Positions 26,143-35,155 of a DNA stretch of 64,000 nt are shown here, in pieces. Under the pieces are notes generated by a model. It was not told where the DNA came from. It did no database searches and worked only from the letters and a program-made list of their open reading frames with translations. This DNA comes from Maribacter aquivivus (GTDB lineage: Bacteria > Bacteroidota > Bacteroidia > Flavobacteriales > Flavobacteriaceae). Location: positions 1,798,001 through 1,862,000 of the forward strand of contig NZ_FQZX01000001.1 of the NCBI RefSeq assembly GCF_900142175.1, written 5' to 3'. The position numbers were made by a program, and so were the translations under genes. The stretch's first letter is position 1. Every line of letters begins with the position of its first letter.

Positions 26143-27285
26143 ATGAATAACGAACAACAGATAGATGAGCTGTTAACCAAACTAATTCAAGAGAAAGATA
26201 GAGTTATAGGTTACCCAGTAGCAAAGGATTTTGATTATTCAAGATTATACGAGTTTTTAAAGCATCCCATTAATAATGTCGGTGATCCTTATGAAGATAA
26301 TACTTATAAGGTTCAAACACATGAAATGGAGCGAGAGGTGGTAGATTTCTTTGCAAAATTATACAGAGCAGATCCTAATGATTTTTGGGGGTATGTAACC
26401 AATGGTGGATCAGAAAGTAACTTGTACGGCTTGTACCTGGCAAGAGAATCTCACCCAAAAGCAATGGTGTATTTTTCAGAATCAACCCATTATAGCGTAA
26501 AAAAGAATATTCATTTATTGAATTTGCCGAGTATTACCATTAGGGCGCAAGAGAATGGCGAGTTAGATTACGATGATTTAGAGAATACCTTGCAATTGAA
26601 CAGAGATAAGCCGGCTATTATTCTAACCACATTTGGTACGACAATGACCGAGGCGAAAGATGATGTTTCTAAGGTGAAGAGAATATTGAAGAAATTGGCT
26701 ATTCAAAATCACTATATACATTGCGATGCTGCTTTGGCGGGTTCTTACGGTCCTTTTATAGAACCACGAATTCCTTTTGATTTTCAAGATGGCGCAGATA
26801 GTATTTCAATCAGTGGGCATAAGTTTATTGGTTCACCATTTCCTTCTGGTGTTATTATCGCAAAGCGGTCATTGAGAGATCGTATAGCAAGGGGTATATC
26901 ATATATAGGTTCATTAGACACTACCATTACAGGTTCTAGAAACGGACATAGTCCGCTGTTTCTGTGGTACGCCATAAAGAAAATGGGTGTAAAAGGTTTA
27001 GAAGAACGGTATCATCATAGTTTAGAAACTGCTGAGTATTGTAAGCAAGAACTTTTAAAAATAGGTATCAACGCCTGGAAGAACGAAGGGGCAATTACAG
27101 TGGTACTGCCTAAAGTTGCAGATGCTATTAAAAAGAAATGGCAATTAGCGACCGATGACATTACACACGTAATTTGTATGCCTAATGTTACTAAGGATCA
27201 AATAGACGAGTTTATTAAAGATATAGTAGAAGAGCAAAAGAAAAGCGCCCAAAAAGAAACCGATGCATTGGCACTTCAAGATTAA
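26143..27285 (+). CDS. hdc: PLP-dependent histidine decarboxylase
   Basis: 380 residues; decarboxylates L-histidine to histamine with pyridoxal phosphate in the cytosol. The sequence follows the Gram-negative enzymes closely: I-G-Y-P start, D-Y-x-x-L, W-G-Y-V-T-N-G-G-S-E-S-N, F-S-E-S-T-H-Y-S-V, H-C-D-A-A-L-A-G, S-G-H-K-F-I-G-S-P (Schiff-base Lys227), and T-G-S-R-N-G-H-S-P. No antiporter follows directly. Substrate assigned by family similarity; related decarboxylases of other amino acids remain possible. Confidence 0.88.
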   Translation: MNNEQQIDELLTKLIQEKDRVIGYPVAKDFDYSRLYEFLKHPINNVGDPYEDNTYKVQTHEMEREVVDFFAKLYRADPNDFWGYVTNGGSESNLYGLYLARESHPKAMVYFSESTHYSVKKNIHLLNLPSITIRAQENGELDYDDLENTLQLNRDKPAIILTTFGTTMTEAKDDVSKVKRILKKLAIQNHYIHCDAALAGSYGPFIEPRIPFDFQDGADSISISGHKFIGSPFPSGVIIAKRSLRDRIARGISYIGSLDTTITGSRNGHSPLFLWYAIKKMGVKGLEERYHHSLETAEYCKQELLKIGINAWKNEGAITVVLPKVADAIKKKWQLATDDITHVICMPNVTKDQIDEFIKDIVEEQKKSAQKETDALALQD

Positions 27286-27302
27286 ATAGAAAGTTTTAAT
27301 TT

Positions 27303-27345
27303 TATAAAAGCCTGGTTTCGATAGTTAACGAAATCGGGCTTTTAT
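27303..27345 (+). terminator. Terminator of the histidine decarboxylase gene
   Basis: AAAAGCCTGGTTTCG pairs (with wobbles) with CGAAATCGGGCTTTT across a 7-base loop, followed by a T-rich tract. Confidence 0.85.
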
Positions 27346-27574
27346 TTTCTAAAATCTAAATACTTGTTTTGTAATAAGTTATCGAATTCTAATCGACCTT
27401 AAGAGAAATTTTTTAGACATCTAGATTAAGCTTTACAGTATACAACTTTAGGTTTAAGAAATTCATTTTCATATTTATTTAAAAATTTGAATCTGATCAT
27501 ACCAAAATGAGGTATATTCATTTATTGAAATTTTAATAATTGGTAATACCCCCCTTTTTAACCTATTACTAAAA

Positions 27575-29845
27575 ATGAAAAGCCTGTTTTCTAATAAGAT
27601 TATGATGAAGTTAAAGTCGCTTATTGGTTCGACAAAAACCTATATTATCTTATTGGTTTTGGCAATTGCCTTGTTACTATATACTGTTAGTGTAGGTTAT
27701 AAACAGGTAAATAGACTTCATAAAACAGGAGACCTAGTTTCTCATACGTTTGAGGTACAGCGTACCATTGTAGAACTTTCTTCTAAATTTTTAGAGGTAG
27801 AGGCTATTCAACTTAAAAAACTTTTTGAAGCCGAAGAGAGTAATCTTTCCACCATTGTAGTAACAGAAATGGGTCAGTCGTTAGATAGGCTGAATACACT
27901 TACAATAGACAACGATGCCCAACAAGAACGCGTTAAGGCATTGCAACTATTACATAATAAAATTAAGGTTGAAATAGATACAGCAACCATTGTTGATGCT
28001 ACTAAGGCGCCAGATAGTTTAGAAGTAAAAGATAGTATTGTTATTAATTATACCGGTTTGCGCTATAAGCGTAATGAGCGAATTTCAAAACTTGTTGCGG
28101 AGTCCCAGGTTATAAAAGATAGAATGCTTGCTGAAGAGAACTATTTAATGGTTTCGCGTAAAGAAGAATACACCTCACAATCGTTCTTGACGCCTATGTC
28201 ATCTTTGTTGGTTGCGCTAACGGCTTTAGGTATTTTTTTAATTGGTTTTATTAGTATCTATAAACAGAAAGGTGAAATTAATGAGGTAAACAGTCAGGTT
28301 TTTGTTCAGAATAAGAAATTACAAGAAACAGAAGAGTTTTTAAAAGGTGTATATAAAAGCTCTAACAATGTCATTAGTCATTTTGAGCCTATTCTAGATA
28401 CACAGAAGAATATAACCGATTTTCAATTTAGGTATACCTCCAATGCCATAGAAAAAGTAACAGGGTCAGAACAAGATGATATTATAGGTGGCTCGCTTTT
28501 AGAGATGTACCCAATGGTTTTGGAGAATGGGCTTTTTGTATTAATGAAAGAATGTTATGTTAGCGGCAATACCCAAGAGCATGAGAGTGTATATACGTTT
28601 GAAGGTGAAAAAAAATACATTTTTAATACGATTGTAAAATCTGCAAACGGGATTACAAATACCGCTTGGGATACCACAAAAATTAAAAAAGCTGAAGAAG
28701 AACTTAAAAAGCTGAACGAAGATCTAAGCCTTCAAAACACCATTTTCAAAGAGGCTGAAAATGTAGCGGGTGTTGGTAGTTTTATTTGGTATTTAGATGA
28801 TGGTACCGCAACGGTTTCTGATAACTTTTATAGAATCCTTGGCGTTGAGCCCAATAGCTTTGAGGTTACTTTTAGTTCTTATAAAGAATTTGTGCATCCA
28901 GAAGATGTTGCCATATTTGAGTCTATAGGTGCTAATATAGAAGAAAAAGGTGCTTCTACTGTTTTTGCCTATCGTGTGTTTACGAAAGCAAAAGGGATAA
29001 AACATTTAGATTTAAAAGGTAAGTATGTTGAAATAGATAACAGACCGGTATCGGTGGGTATTGTACAAGATATTACCAGTCGTGTAGAAAAAGATAGGGC
29101 ACTTATTGAGAGTTATGAGAAATTGAAGATTAGTAATGAAGAGCTAGAATCTTTTAACAGAGTGGCAAGTCATGATCTACAAGAGCCTTTGCGTAAAATT
29201 CAAATGTTTATTTCTAGAATAGAAGACGATGGTGAAAAGGGTATGCCCGTTGGTATTCAAAATTATTTTGGAAAAATCAAGGACGGTACTTTCAGAATGC
29301 GAGAATTGATTCAGAATTTACTTTCGTATTCACGAATAGATAAGATCAATTCAAAATTCGAAAATATTTCTCTTAGTGAAGTTGTAGGTAAAATTGAAGA
29401 TGAACTATCACAACTTATTAAAGATACAGGTACTTCTATTTCTTATGATAATTTGCCAGATATTCAGGGCATACCTTTTAAAATAGAACAACTTTGCACA
29501 AATCTTATCAGTAATTCTATCAAGTATGGCAAAAGTGGTGTAGCTCCAAAAATAATCATTAGCGCTAAAAAGGTGCGTAATTCAGAAATTGTAGAAAATT
29601 TTAGTAAGACTACAGAATACTATTATAAAATTTCATTTGCAGATAATGGCATTGGCTTTGAACCTGAATTTGCTAGTAATATATTTGAGGTGTTTCAAAG
29701 GCTACATTCAAAAAATGAATATTCAGGTACAGGTATCGGACTCTCTATTTGTAAAAAGATAGTTGAAAAACATAATGGTTATATTCATGCCATCGGTAAA
29801 AAGGACCAAGGTTCTACTTTTGTCATTTATTTGCCTGTTAACTAA
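27575..29845 (+). CDS. Sensor histidine kinase with PAS domains, orphan
   Basis: 756 residues. Two membrane segments (about 23-41 and 208-229) flank a ~165-residue extracytoplasmic helical domain, CHASE3-like in size and patterning. A short coiled coil, a PAS-like region (~255-375), a second PAS (~390-500), then the dimerisation/phosphoacceptor helix A-S-H-D-L-Q-E-P-L (His533) and the ATPase domain: N-L-I-S-N-S (N box, ~643), D-N-G-I-G-F-E (~690) and G-T-G-I-G-L-S (718-724). No response regulator is adjacent. Signal unknown. Confidence 0.9.
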   Translation: MKSLFSNKIMMKLKSLIGSTKTYIILLVLAIALLLYTVSVGYKQVNRLHKTGDLVSHTFEVQRTIVELSSKFLEVEAIQLKKLFEAEESNLSTIVVTEMGQSLDRLNTLTIDNDAQQERVKALQLLHNKIKVEIDTATIVDATKAPDSLEVKDSIVINYTGLRYKRNERISKLVAESQVIKDRMLAEENYLMVSRKEEYTSQSFLTPMSSLLVALTALGIFLIGFISIYKQKGEINEVNSQVFVQNKKLQETEEFLKGVYKSSNNVISHFEPILDTQKNITDFQFRYTSNAIEKVTGSEQDDIIGGSLLEMYPMVLENGLFVLMKECYVSGNTQEHESVYTFEGEKKYIFNTIVKSANGITNTAWDTTKIKKAEEELKKLNEDLSLQNTIFKEAENVAGVGSFIWYLDDGTATVSDNFYRILGVEPNSFEVTFSSYKEFVHPEDVAIFESIGANIEEKGASTVFAYRVFTKAKGIKHLDLKGKYVEIDNRPVSVGIVQDITSRVEKDRALIESYEKLKISNEELESFNRVASHDLQEPLRKIQMFISRIEDDGEKGMPVGIQNYFGKIKDGTFRMRELIQNLLSYSRIDKINSKFENISLSEVVGKIEDELSQLIKDTGTSISYDNLPDIQGIPFKIEQLCTNLISNSIKYGKSGVAPKIIISAKKVRNSEIVENFSKTTEYYYKISFADNGIGFEPEFASNIFEVFQRLHSKNEYSGTGIGLSICKKIVEKHNGYIHAIGKKDQGSTFVIYLPVN

Positions 29846-29871
29846 TATCTTCAATACTTATGTTTTGAGGT

Positions 29872-29879
29872 TACATTTG
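29872..29879 (+). promoter_or_regulatory. -7 box of the GNAT acetyltransferase gene
   Basis: TACATTTG matches TAnnTTTG, 27 bases before the ATG at 29906. Confidence 0.4.
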
Positions 29880-29905
29880 TAGTTTAAATACCTATAACAT
29901 CAACC

Positions 29906-30454
29906 ATGAACAAACTCGAAATACAAACAGATCGATTAATGTTAAGGCTGATTGAGTGGACAGATGTAGAAGTAATTCATCGCTTACATTCCTTACCAGA
30001 AACAGACGAATTCAATACCCTTGGCATACCTGAAAATTTACAAGAAACCTATGAGGTGATAACCCCGTGGATCGAAGATAATAGTGTAGCTGAAATTAGA
30101 AATTATACTTTTGCTATTCAGCATAAAAAGAAAGGCGAGTTTATAGGTTTATTTGGATTAAGACTTGGTCCCAAGAAATATAATAGGGCTGAGGTTTGGT
30201 ATAAACTACATCTCGATTATTGGAACAAAGGCTATGCAACAGAAGCTCTAAAAGCGGTTTTGAAATACGGATTCGATGTGCTTAAACTACATCGAATAGA
30301 AGCAGGCTGTGCTGTAGACAATATAGGTTCTGCAAAAGTGATGGAAAAAGTAGGAATGCAGAAAGAAGGTCGAAAGAGAAAAATTCTCCCCTTGCAATCT
30401 GGATGGTCAGATAGTTTTGAATATGCCATAGTCGAAGGTGATGTACGTAACTAG
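29906..30454 (+). CDS. GNAT acetyltransferase (RimJ/RimL-like)
   Basis: 182 residues with the RimJ/RimL-type N-acetyltransferase outline: I-Q-T-D-R-L-M-L-R start, W-Y-K-L-H-L-D-Y-W-N-K-G-Y-A-T-E-A (acetyl-CoA loop) and N-I-G-S-A-K-V-M-E-K-V-G-M-Q-K-E-G. It should acetylate an amine, often protein N-termini, or an antibiotic or metabolite. Substrate unknown. A permease gene follows after 27 bases. Confidence 0.88.
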   Translation: MNKLEIQTDRLMLRLIEWTDVEVIHRLHSLPETDEFNTLGIPENLQETYEVITPWIEDNSVAEIRNYTFAIQHKKKGEFIGLFGLRLGPKKYNRAEVWYKLHLDYWNKGYATEALKAVLKYGFDVLKLHRIEAGCAVDNIGSAKVMEKVGMQKEGRKRKILPLQSGWSDSFEYAIVEGDVRN

Positions 30455-30481
30455 AAAATCTTTAAAAATAGTGAGTTGTAG

Positions 30482-31768
30482 ATGGATAAGAAAATAGGAT
30501 TAAAAGATGCCATTTCTATAGGTATAGGGGGTATGGTAGGTGGCGGAATTTTTGCCGTTCTAGGTCTAGCAGTTGCTCTGGCAAAAGGTGCAACACCTCT
30601 AGCTTTTCTTTGGGCAGGAATAATTGCTATGCTAACTGCATACTCTTATGCTAAACTTTCAAAGAAATATCCAGAAAATGGAGGAACCGTAAGATTCATA
30701 CATCAACAATTTGGAACCGGAATTTTTGCAGGTGGTATTAATAATCTTTTGTGGGTCAGCTATATTGTTATGCTCGCACTTTATGCGTCTGCTTTTGGGT
30801 CGTATGCTACAGAATTAATTTCCCTGTCAGGTTCAAAAGAGATTGACACGCGTATATTTCAAACTTCCATATTATTAATTGCATTGTTCATCAATTATTT
30901 AAGTGTAAAACTTGTTAGTGAAATAGAGTCAGTGGCTGTAATCATTAAGCTTTTTATTTTAATTGCATTTATAGGTGTTGGTTTTTATGGCCTGTCTCTT
31001 CATCCAGAAAACCTACATCAATTATCACCTGAAAATTGGGAAAGTCCTATACTAATACTTTCTGGTGGTATGGTCATTTTTGTTGCATATGAAGGTTTTG
31101 AATTAATTGCAAATTCAGTATCAGATTTAAAAGATAGAGAGAAGAATACTGAAAAAGCATATTTTGGAGCCGTTGGTTTTGTAATTGTATTATACATACT
31201 TATTGCTATTGTAACTGTAGGTGCATTGCCATTTCAGCAAATTGCAAATGCTGAAGATTATGTTTTAGCCAAAGCAGCAGAACCTACATTAGGTCAGATC
31301 GGTTTTACCATAATTACGATTACGGCATTGATATCTACATTTTCTGCCATCAACGCAACTGTTTTAGGTAGTGGTAGGGTAAATTATGATATAGCTGAAG
31401 ACGACGAGTTGCCTAAGTATTTTTGCCATATGTTCTGGGGTAAACCCGTAGGGTTTTTAATCACGGCAATGCTGTCAGTTGCATTGGTTAATCTGTTTAA
31501 TCTAAAAAGTATATCAACAGCTGGTAGTGCAGGCTTTTTATTGATTTTTTGTATTGTTAATTACATAGGTTACAAAAAGCATAAGGAACTGGATTCTAAA
31601 AGTTATGTTCATTTATTGGCGAGTATACTCTGTTTATTGGCTTTCATTACATTAATTATTCAGCAGTTTTCTGAGAATAAAGTAGGGGTATTAACCGCAT
31701 TGGGTATTATTGTGTTCTGTTTTATTCTTGAAATTGTATACAAAGCTACAAAGCCAAAAGTGGTGTAG
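30482..31768 (+). CDS. APC-superfamily amino acid permease
   Basis: 428 residues with about 12 hydrophobic segments. The signature G-I-G-G-M-V-G-G-G-I-F-A in TM1 is the substrate-binding unwound motif of the APC family, with a second conserved V-A-Y-E-G-F-E in TM6. Probably an inner-membrane amino acid transporter. Substrate unknown; whether it serves the histidine decarboxylase 3 kb upstream cannot be judged. Confidence 0.88.
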   Translation: MDKKIGLKDAISIGIGGMVGGGIFAVLGLAVALAKGATPLAFLWAGIIAMLTAYSYAKLSKKYPENGGTVRFIHQQFGTGIFAGGINNLLWVSYIVMLALYASAFGSYATELISLSGSKEIDTRIFQTSILLIALFINYLSVKLVSEIESVAVIIKLFILIAFIGVGFYGLSLHPENLHQLSPENWESPILILSGGMVIFVAYEGFELIANSVSDLKDREKNTEKAYFGAVGFVIVLYILIAIVTVGALPFQQIANAEDYVLAKAAEPTLGQIGFTIITITALISTFSAINATVLGSGRVNYDIAEDDELPKYFCHMFWGKPVGFLITAMLSVALVNLFNLKSISTAGSAGFLLIFCIVNYIGYKKHKELDSKSYVHLLASILCLLAFITLIIQQFSENKVGVLTALGIIVFCFILEIVYKATKPKVV

Positions 31769-31848
31769 TTGATTAGCTATTTCTAAGGCTTTATATAACA
31801 ATTGTTTAAAATAGAAATCTCTTGCAAGCACAGAGTAATGCACAAAAA

Positions 31849-32157
31849 ATGACGAATCGAAAATTTGCAGGTGTAGGTGCCTTTATCAGTGTATTTGTAT
31901 TGTTGATTATCTATTACACAAATTCTAATATCGGTTTTCCAGATGGTCACCTCACAGAATTTGATGTGTTTTATAAAGAGGTGCTATTTCCTATTTTTAT
32001 TGCTGTTAACATCCTATATCTAATAGTATTTACGACCTTGTACTTTGTTAAGAAAAAAGCAAGTAACGGTCTTATTTTTTATGTGCTTACGTTAATAATA
32101 ATTGCTGTTATTTATTATTATTTTTCAATAAATTTAGAGAACGGACAAGGTGGATAG
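31849..32157 (+). CDS. Small membrane protein, unknown
   Basis: 102 residues from the ATG at 31849; an upstream TTG at 31822 would add nine. Three hydrophobic stretches (about 9-26, 45-66 and 75-94) and a short tail with G-Q-G-G. Likely an inner-membrane protein. No family recognised. Confidence 0.55.
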   Translation: MTNRKFAGVGAFISVFVLLIIYYTNSNIGFPDGHLTEFDVFYKEVLFPIFIAVNILYLIVFTTLYFVKKKASNGLIFYVLTLIIIAVIYYYFSINLENGQGG

Positions 32158-32467
32158 CGCATTTTTAAAATAGTTTTAATCCATATATTTCTAACAATCT
32201 GTTATAAATTTTTCCGAAATAGAATTATTTAAATTTATGAGGTTCATAGTATAACAGTATTAAATTTAACAAGTTAACAATGTAATTGGTTGAATAGTTA
32301 CGATTAAGTAATACTATTCACTTGTTGAATGCGTTAATCAATCTTATACTATAACAAATAGTATTTTTAACGATTCGTCCGTCGTAGGACGTTAAATTTG
32401 TTAAACCTTTAAATTGCCTTTGTGCAGTTGTGGTTGAAAGAAGATTTTTACAATTGAAAAAGACTTT
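32158..32467. other. Non-coding region with repeated ATAGTAT heptamers
   Basis: 310 bases without a gene. The heptamer ATAGTAT, on either strand (ATACTAT), occurs exactly at 32246-32252, 32311-32317, 32346-32352 and 32358-32364, and ATAGTTA at 32294-32300. The last two exact copies form a dyad with a 5-base spacer. A hairpin CGTCC-GTCGTA-GGACG (32376-32391) and a TAAATTTG -7 box (32393-32400) follow. Likely a regulatory region of the next gene. Confidence 0.55.
32393..32400 (+). promoter_or_regulatory. -7 box upstream of the first GH63-like gene
   Basis: TAAATTTG matches TAnnTTTG, 68 bases before the start at 32468. A second weaker candidate (TGCCTTTG) lies nearer the start. Confidence 0.4.
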
Positions 32468-35095
32468 ATGGTCCATAAAAATGCTGAGGAAGAAAGATTA
32501 GCCGTTGAGGATAATTATAAAAACTGGAAAAGATGGGGTCCTTATTTGGCAGAGCGCCAATGGGGTACGGTAAGAGAAGATTATAGTCCAGAAGGGCATG
32601 CGTGGAGTTTTGTTGGTCATGACAAAGCACGTAGTAATGCCTATAGATGGGGAGAAGAGGGTATTGGCGGATTCTGCGATTCTAGAGAAATTCTATGTTT
32701 AGCCCCTGCCTTCTGGAACGGGAAAGATTCTATTTTAAAAGAACGCCTGTTCGGTTTAACCAATGATGAAGGTAACCATGGTGAGGATGTAAAAGAACTC
32801 TATTTTCATCAAGTTTCAACACCTACACACTCTTACGCTAAGTATTTATATAAGTATCCGCATAAGAAGTTTCCATATGCCGAGCTGGTTAAAAAGAATA
32901 AAAGTAGAAATCGTGAGGAAGCTGAGTTTGAAATTTTAGATACCAAAGCTTTTGCTAATAATACCTATTTCGATTGTTTTATAGAATATGCCAAAGAAGA
33001 TGTTGGTGATATTTTAATGAAGGTTACTGTAGTTAATAGAGGCCCAAGAGCTGCGAACATTCATGTGCTTCCGCATTTGTGGTTTCGTAATTTTTGGAAA
33101 CATAACAACAGGTTCGAAAGACCTGAGATGAAATCAACCTCAGATAATTCGGTACAATCTCGTAGTACTAGAAATGGTCGTTACTATTTTTATCATGAGA
33201 ATGGAGATCAGCTTTTCTGTGAGAACGAAACTAACAACCAACGTATTTATGGAGTGCCTAATGAGGTTGAATACGTAAAAGATGGTATCAATGACCATGT
33301 TGTTGATGGGCAACCTACTGTGAACCCAGATAAAAAAGGTTCAAAATTTGCCGTGTGGCATAAGCTCCGCTTAAAATCTGGAGAAGAAAAAACAATTAAA
33401 GTCCGACTTAGTAAAAAGAAACTTGATGACCCATGGGGTAATTATGATTCTATTTTTGAAAAGAGAATTCAAGAATGTGAAGAATTTTATGGAGATATTT
33501 TAAAGAAAGAGCTTCCGGTTCAACAACAAGAGATTGCAAGAAAAGCATTCTCTGGTTTACTCTGGACAAAGCAGTTCTATTATTATGATGTTTATAAATG
33601 GCTATTTGGCGGTCCAGGAGAAGCCAAACCATATAGAACCGATTCTCGGAATAAGCATTGGGAACATTTGACAAATCGTCACGTAATTTCAATGCCCGAT
33701 AAGTGGGAGTATCCGTGGTATGCTGCTTGGGACCTTGCTTTTCATATGGCATCGTTTGTTGAGATTGATCCTTATTTTGCCAAAGAGCAGTTGTTGTTAG
33801 TATTAAGGGAAAGCTATATGCACCCTAACGGACAAATACCTGCTTACGAATGGAATTTTAGTGATGTAAACCCACCTGTGCATTCATGGGCTGTATGGAC
33901 GGTATATGAGAAGGATAAGAAAAGAAATGGTAAAGGCGATTTTAAGTTTTTAGAAAAGGCATATCAGAAATTACTGGTGAACTTTACCTGGTGGGTCAAC
34001 CAAAAAGATAAGAGTGGAACAAACCTTTTTGAAGGCGGATTCTTAGGTCTTGATAATATTGGTGTTTTTGATCGTAACCACATGCCAGAAGGTATTACGC
34101 GTATGCAACAAGCAGATGCTACCAGTTGGATGGCAATGTTTACCTTAAACATGTTACGCATGTCATTAGAGATGGCAACAATTAACCCAAACTACGAAGA
34201 CAGTGTCGCCAAGTTCTTTAGGCATTTCTTGAATATCGCTTGGGCAATGCATCACATTGGGCAGAAAGATATTTCTCTTTGGGATGATGAAGATAATTTC
34301 TATTATGATGTTGTAGAAATGTCGAATGGTAATACAGACCGATTAAAAGTAAGATCCTTGGTTGGTATCATACCAATGTTCGCAGTAGAGATCATTCATA
34401 AAGATTTGTTTGATGAGTTAAAACACTTTAAAGTTAGAGCTGCAGAAATTGTAAGAACTAGACCAGATTTGGCTTCTTTGATCTCTAATATCGAAGAATT
34501 TAATTCTGATGGAAATTACCTGTTCTCCATTATGCGAGGTTTTAGGTTAGAAAAGCTATTGTTTCGTTTACTAGATGAGAAAGAGTTTTTGTCTGATTAC
34601 GGTATTCGCTCACTTTCAAAATATCATGAAGAGCATCCGTATGTTTTTCAACATAACGGTCACCACCAAATTCAGTATGAATCTGGGGAAAGTCAGTCAA
34701 ACATGTTTGGTGGTAATTCTAACTGGCGAGGTCCTATTTGGTTGCCTTTAAATTATATGATTATTCAGTCTTTACGTAAATACTTCTCTTATTATGGTAA
34801 GGAGTATATTTATGAGTTTCCAACAGGATCTGGTATAAAAATGAACTTAAACGAGATTGCAAATGAAATTTCAAAACGACTCATAAAGTTATTTGAGCCT
34901 GACGAAAACGGTAAGTTTGTATATCACTCAGAAGACGAGAACCATGTGTTTACTAAAAATGAACACTTTAAAAAGGAGCATTTCTTTTATGAGTTTTTTG
35001 ATGGCGATTCTGGGAAAGGTCTTGGAGCATCTCATCAAACAGGTTGGACAGCTTTAGTTGCAAATCTGATTATGGAATTGGAGCAGAATAGTTAG
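32468..35095 (+). CDS. GH63-like glycosidase (MGH1-type), copy 1
   Basis: 875 residues, no signal peptide, so probably cytosolic. An N-terminal beta-rich domain (R-W-G-P-Y-L-A-E-R-Q-W-G-T-V-R-E-D-Y) precedes an (alpha/alpha)6-barrel: W-Y-A-A-W-D-L-A-F-H (general acid Asp), P-A-Y-E-W-N-F-S-D-V-N-P-P, F-L-G-L-D-N-I-G-V-F-D and N-S-N-W-R-G-P-I-W, with a C-terminal G-A-S-H-Q-T-G-W-T-A. The fold matches GH63-type alpha-glucosidases and MGH1-like proteins; substrate unknown (glucosylglycerate-type solutes are plausible). A second copy of the same length lies at 42394-45021 on the other strand. Confidence 0.85.
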   Translation: MVHKNAEEERLAVEDNYKNWKRWGPYLAERQWGTVREDYSPEGHAWSFVGHDKARSNAYRWGEEGIGGFCDSREILCLAPAFWNGKDSILKERLFGLTNDEGNHGEDVKELYFHQVSTPTHSYAKYLYKYPHKKFPYAELVKKNKSRNREEAEFEILDTKAFANNTYFDCFIEYAKEDVGDILMKVTVVNRGPRAANIHVLPHLWFRNFWKHNNRFERPEMKSTSDNSVQSRSTRNGRYYFYHENGDQLFCENETNNQRIYGVPNEVEYVKDGINDHVVDGQPTVNPDKKGSKFAVWHKLRLKSGEEKTIKVRLSKKKLDDPWGNYDSIFEKRIQECEEFYGDILKKELPVQQQEIARKAFSGLLWTKQFYYYDVYKWLFGGPGEAKPYRTDSRNKHWEHLTNRHVISMPDKWEYPWYAAWDLAFHMASFVEIDPYFAKEQLLLVLRESYMHPNGQIPAYEWNFSDVNPPVHSWAVWTVYEKDKKRNGKGDFKFLEKAYQKLLVNFTWWVNQKDKSGTNLFEGGFLGLDNIGVFDRNHMPEGITRMQQADATSWMAMFTLNMLRMSLEMATINPNYEDSVAKFFRHFLNIAWAMHHIGQKDISLWDDEDNFYYDVVEMSNGNTDRLKVRSLVGIIPMFAVEIIHKDLFDELKHFKVRAAEIVRTRPDLASLISNIEEFNSDGNYLFSIMRGFRLEKLLFRLLDEKEFLSDYGIRSLSKYHEEHPYVFQHNGHHQIQYESGESQSNMFGGNSNWRGPIWLPLNYMIIQSLRKYFSYYGKEYIYEFPTGSGIKMNLNEIANEISKRLIKLFEPDENGKFVYHSEDENHVFTKNEHFKKEHFFYEFFDGDSGKGLGASHQTGWTALVANLIMELEQNS

Positions 35096-35116
35096 CATCT
35101 ATTTTCTATTATAGTT

Positions 35117-35155
35117 GAACAAAAACGAGACATTTTTAATGTCTCGTTTTTGTTT
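35117..35155. terminator. Bidirectional terminator between convergent genes
   Basis: ACAAAAACGAGACATT and AATGTCTCGTTTTTGT form a near-perfect stem; A's and T's flank both sides. It serves the GH63-like gene and the transporter-HEAT gene. Confidence 0.9.
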
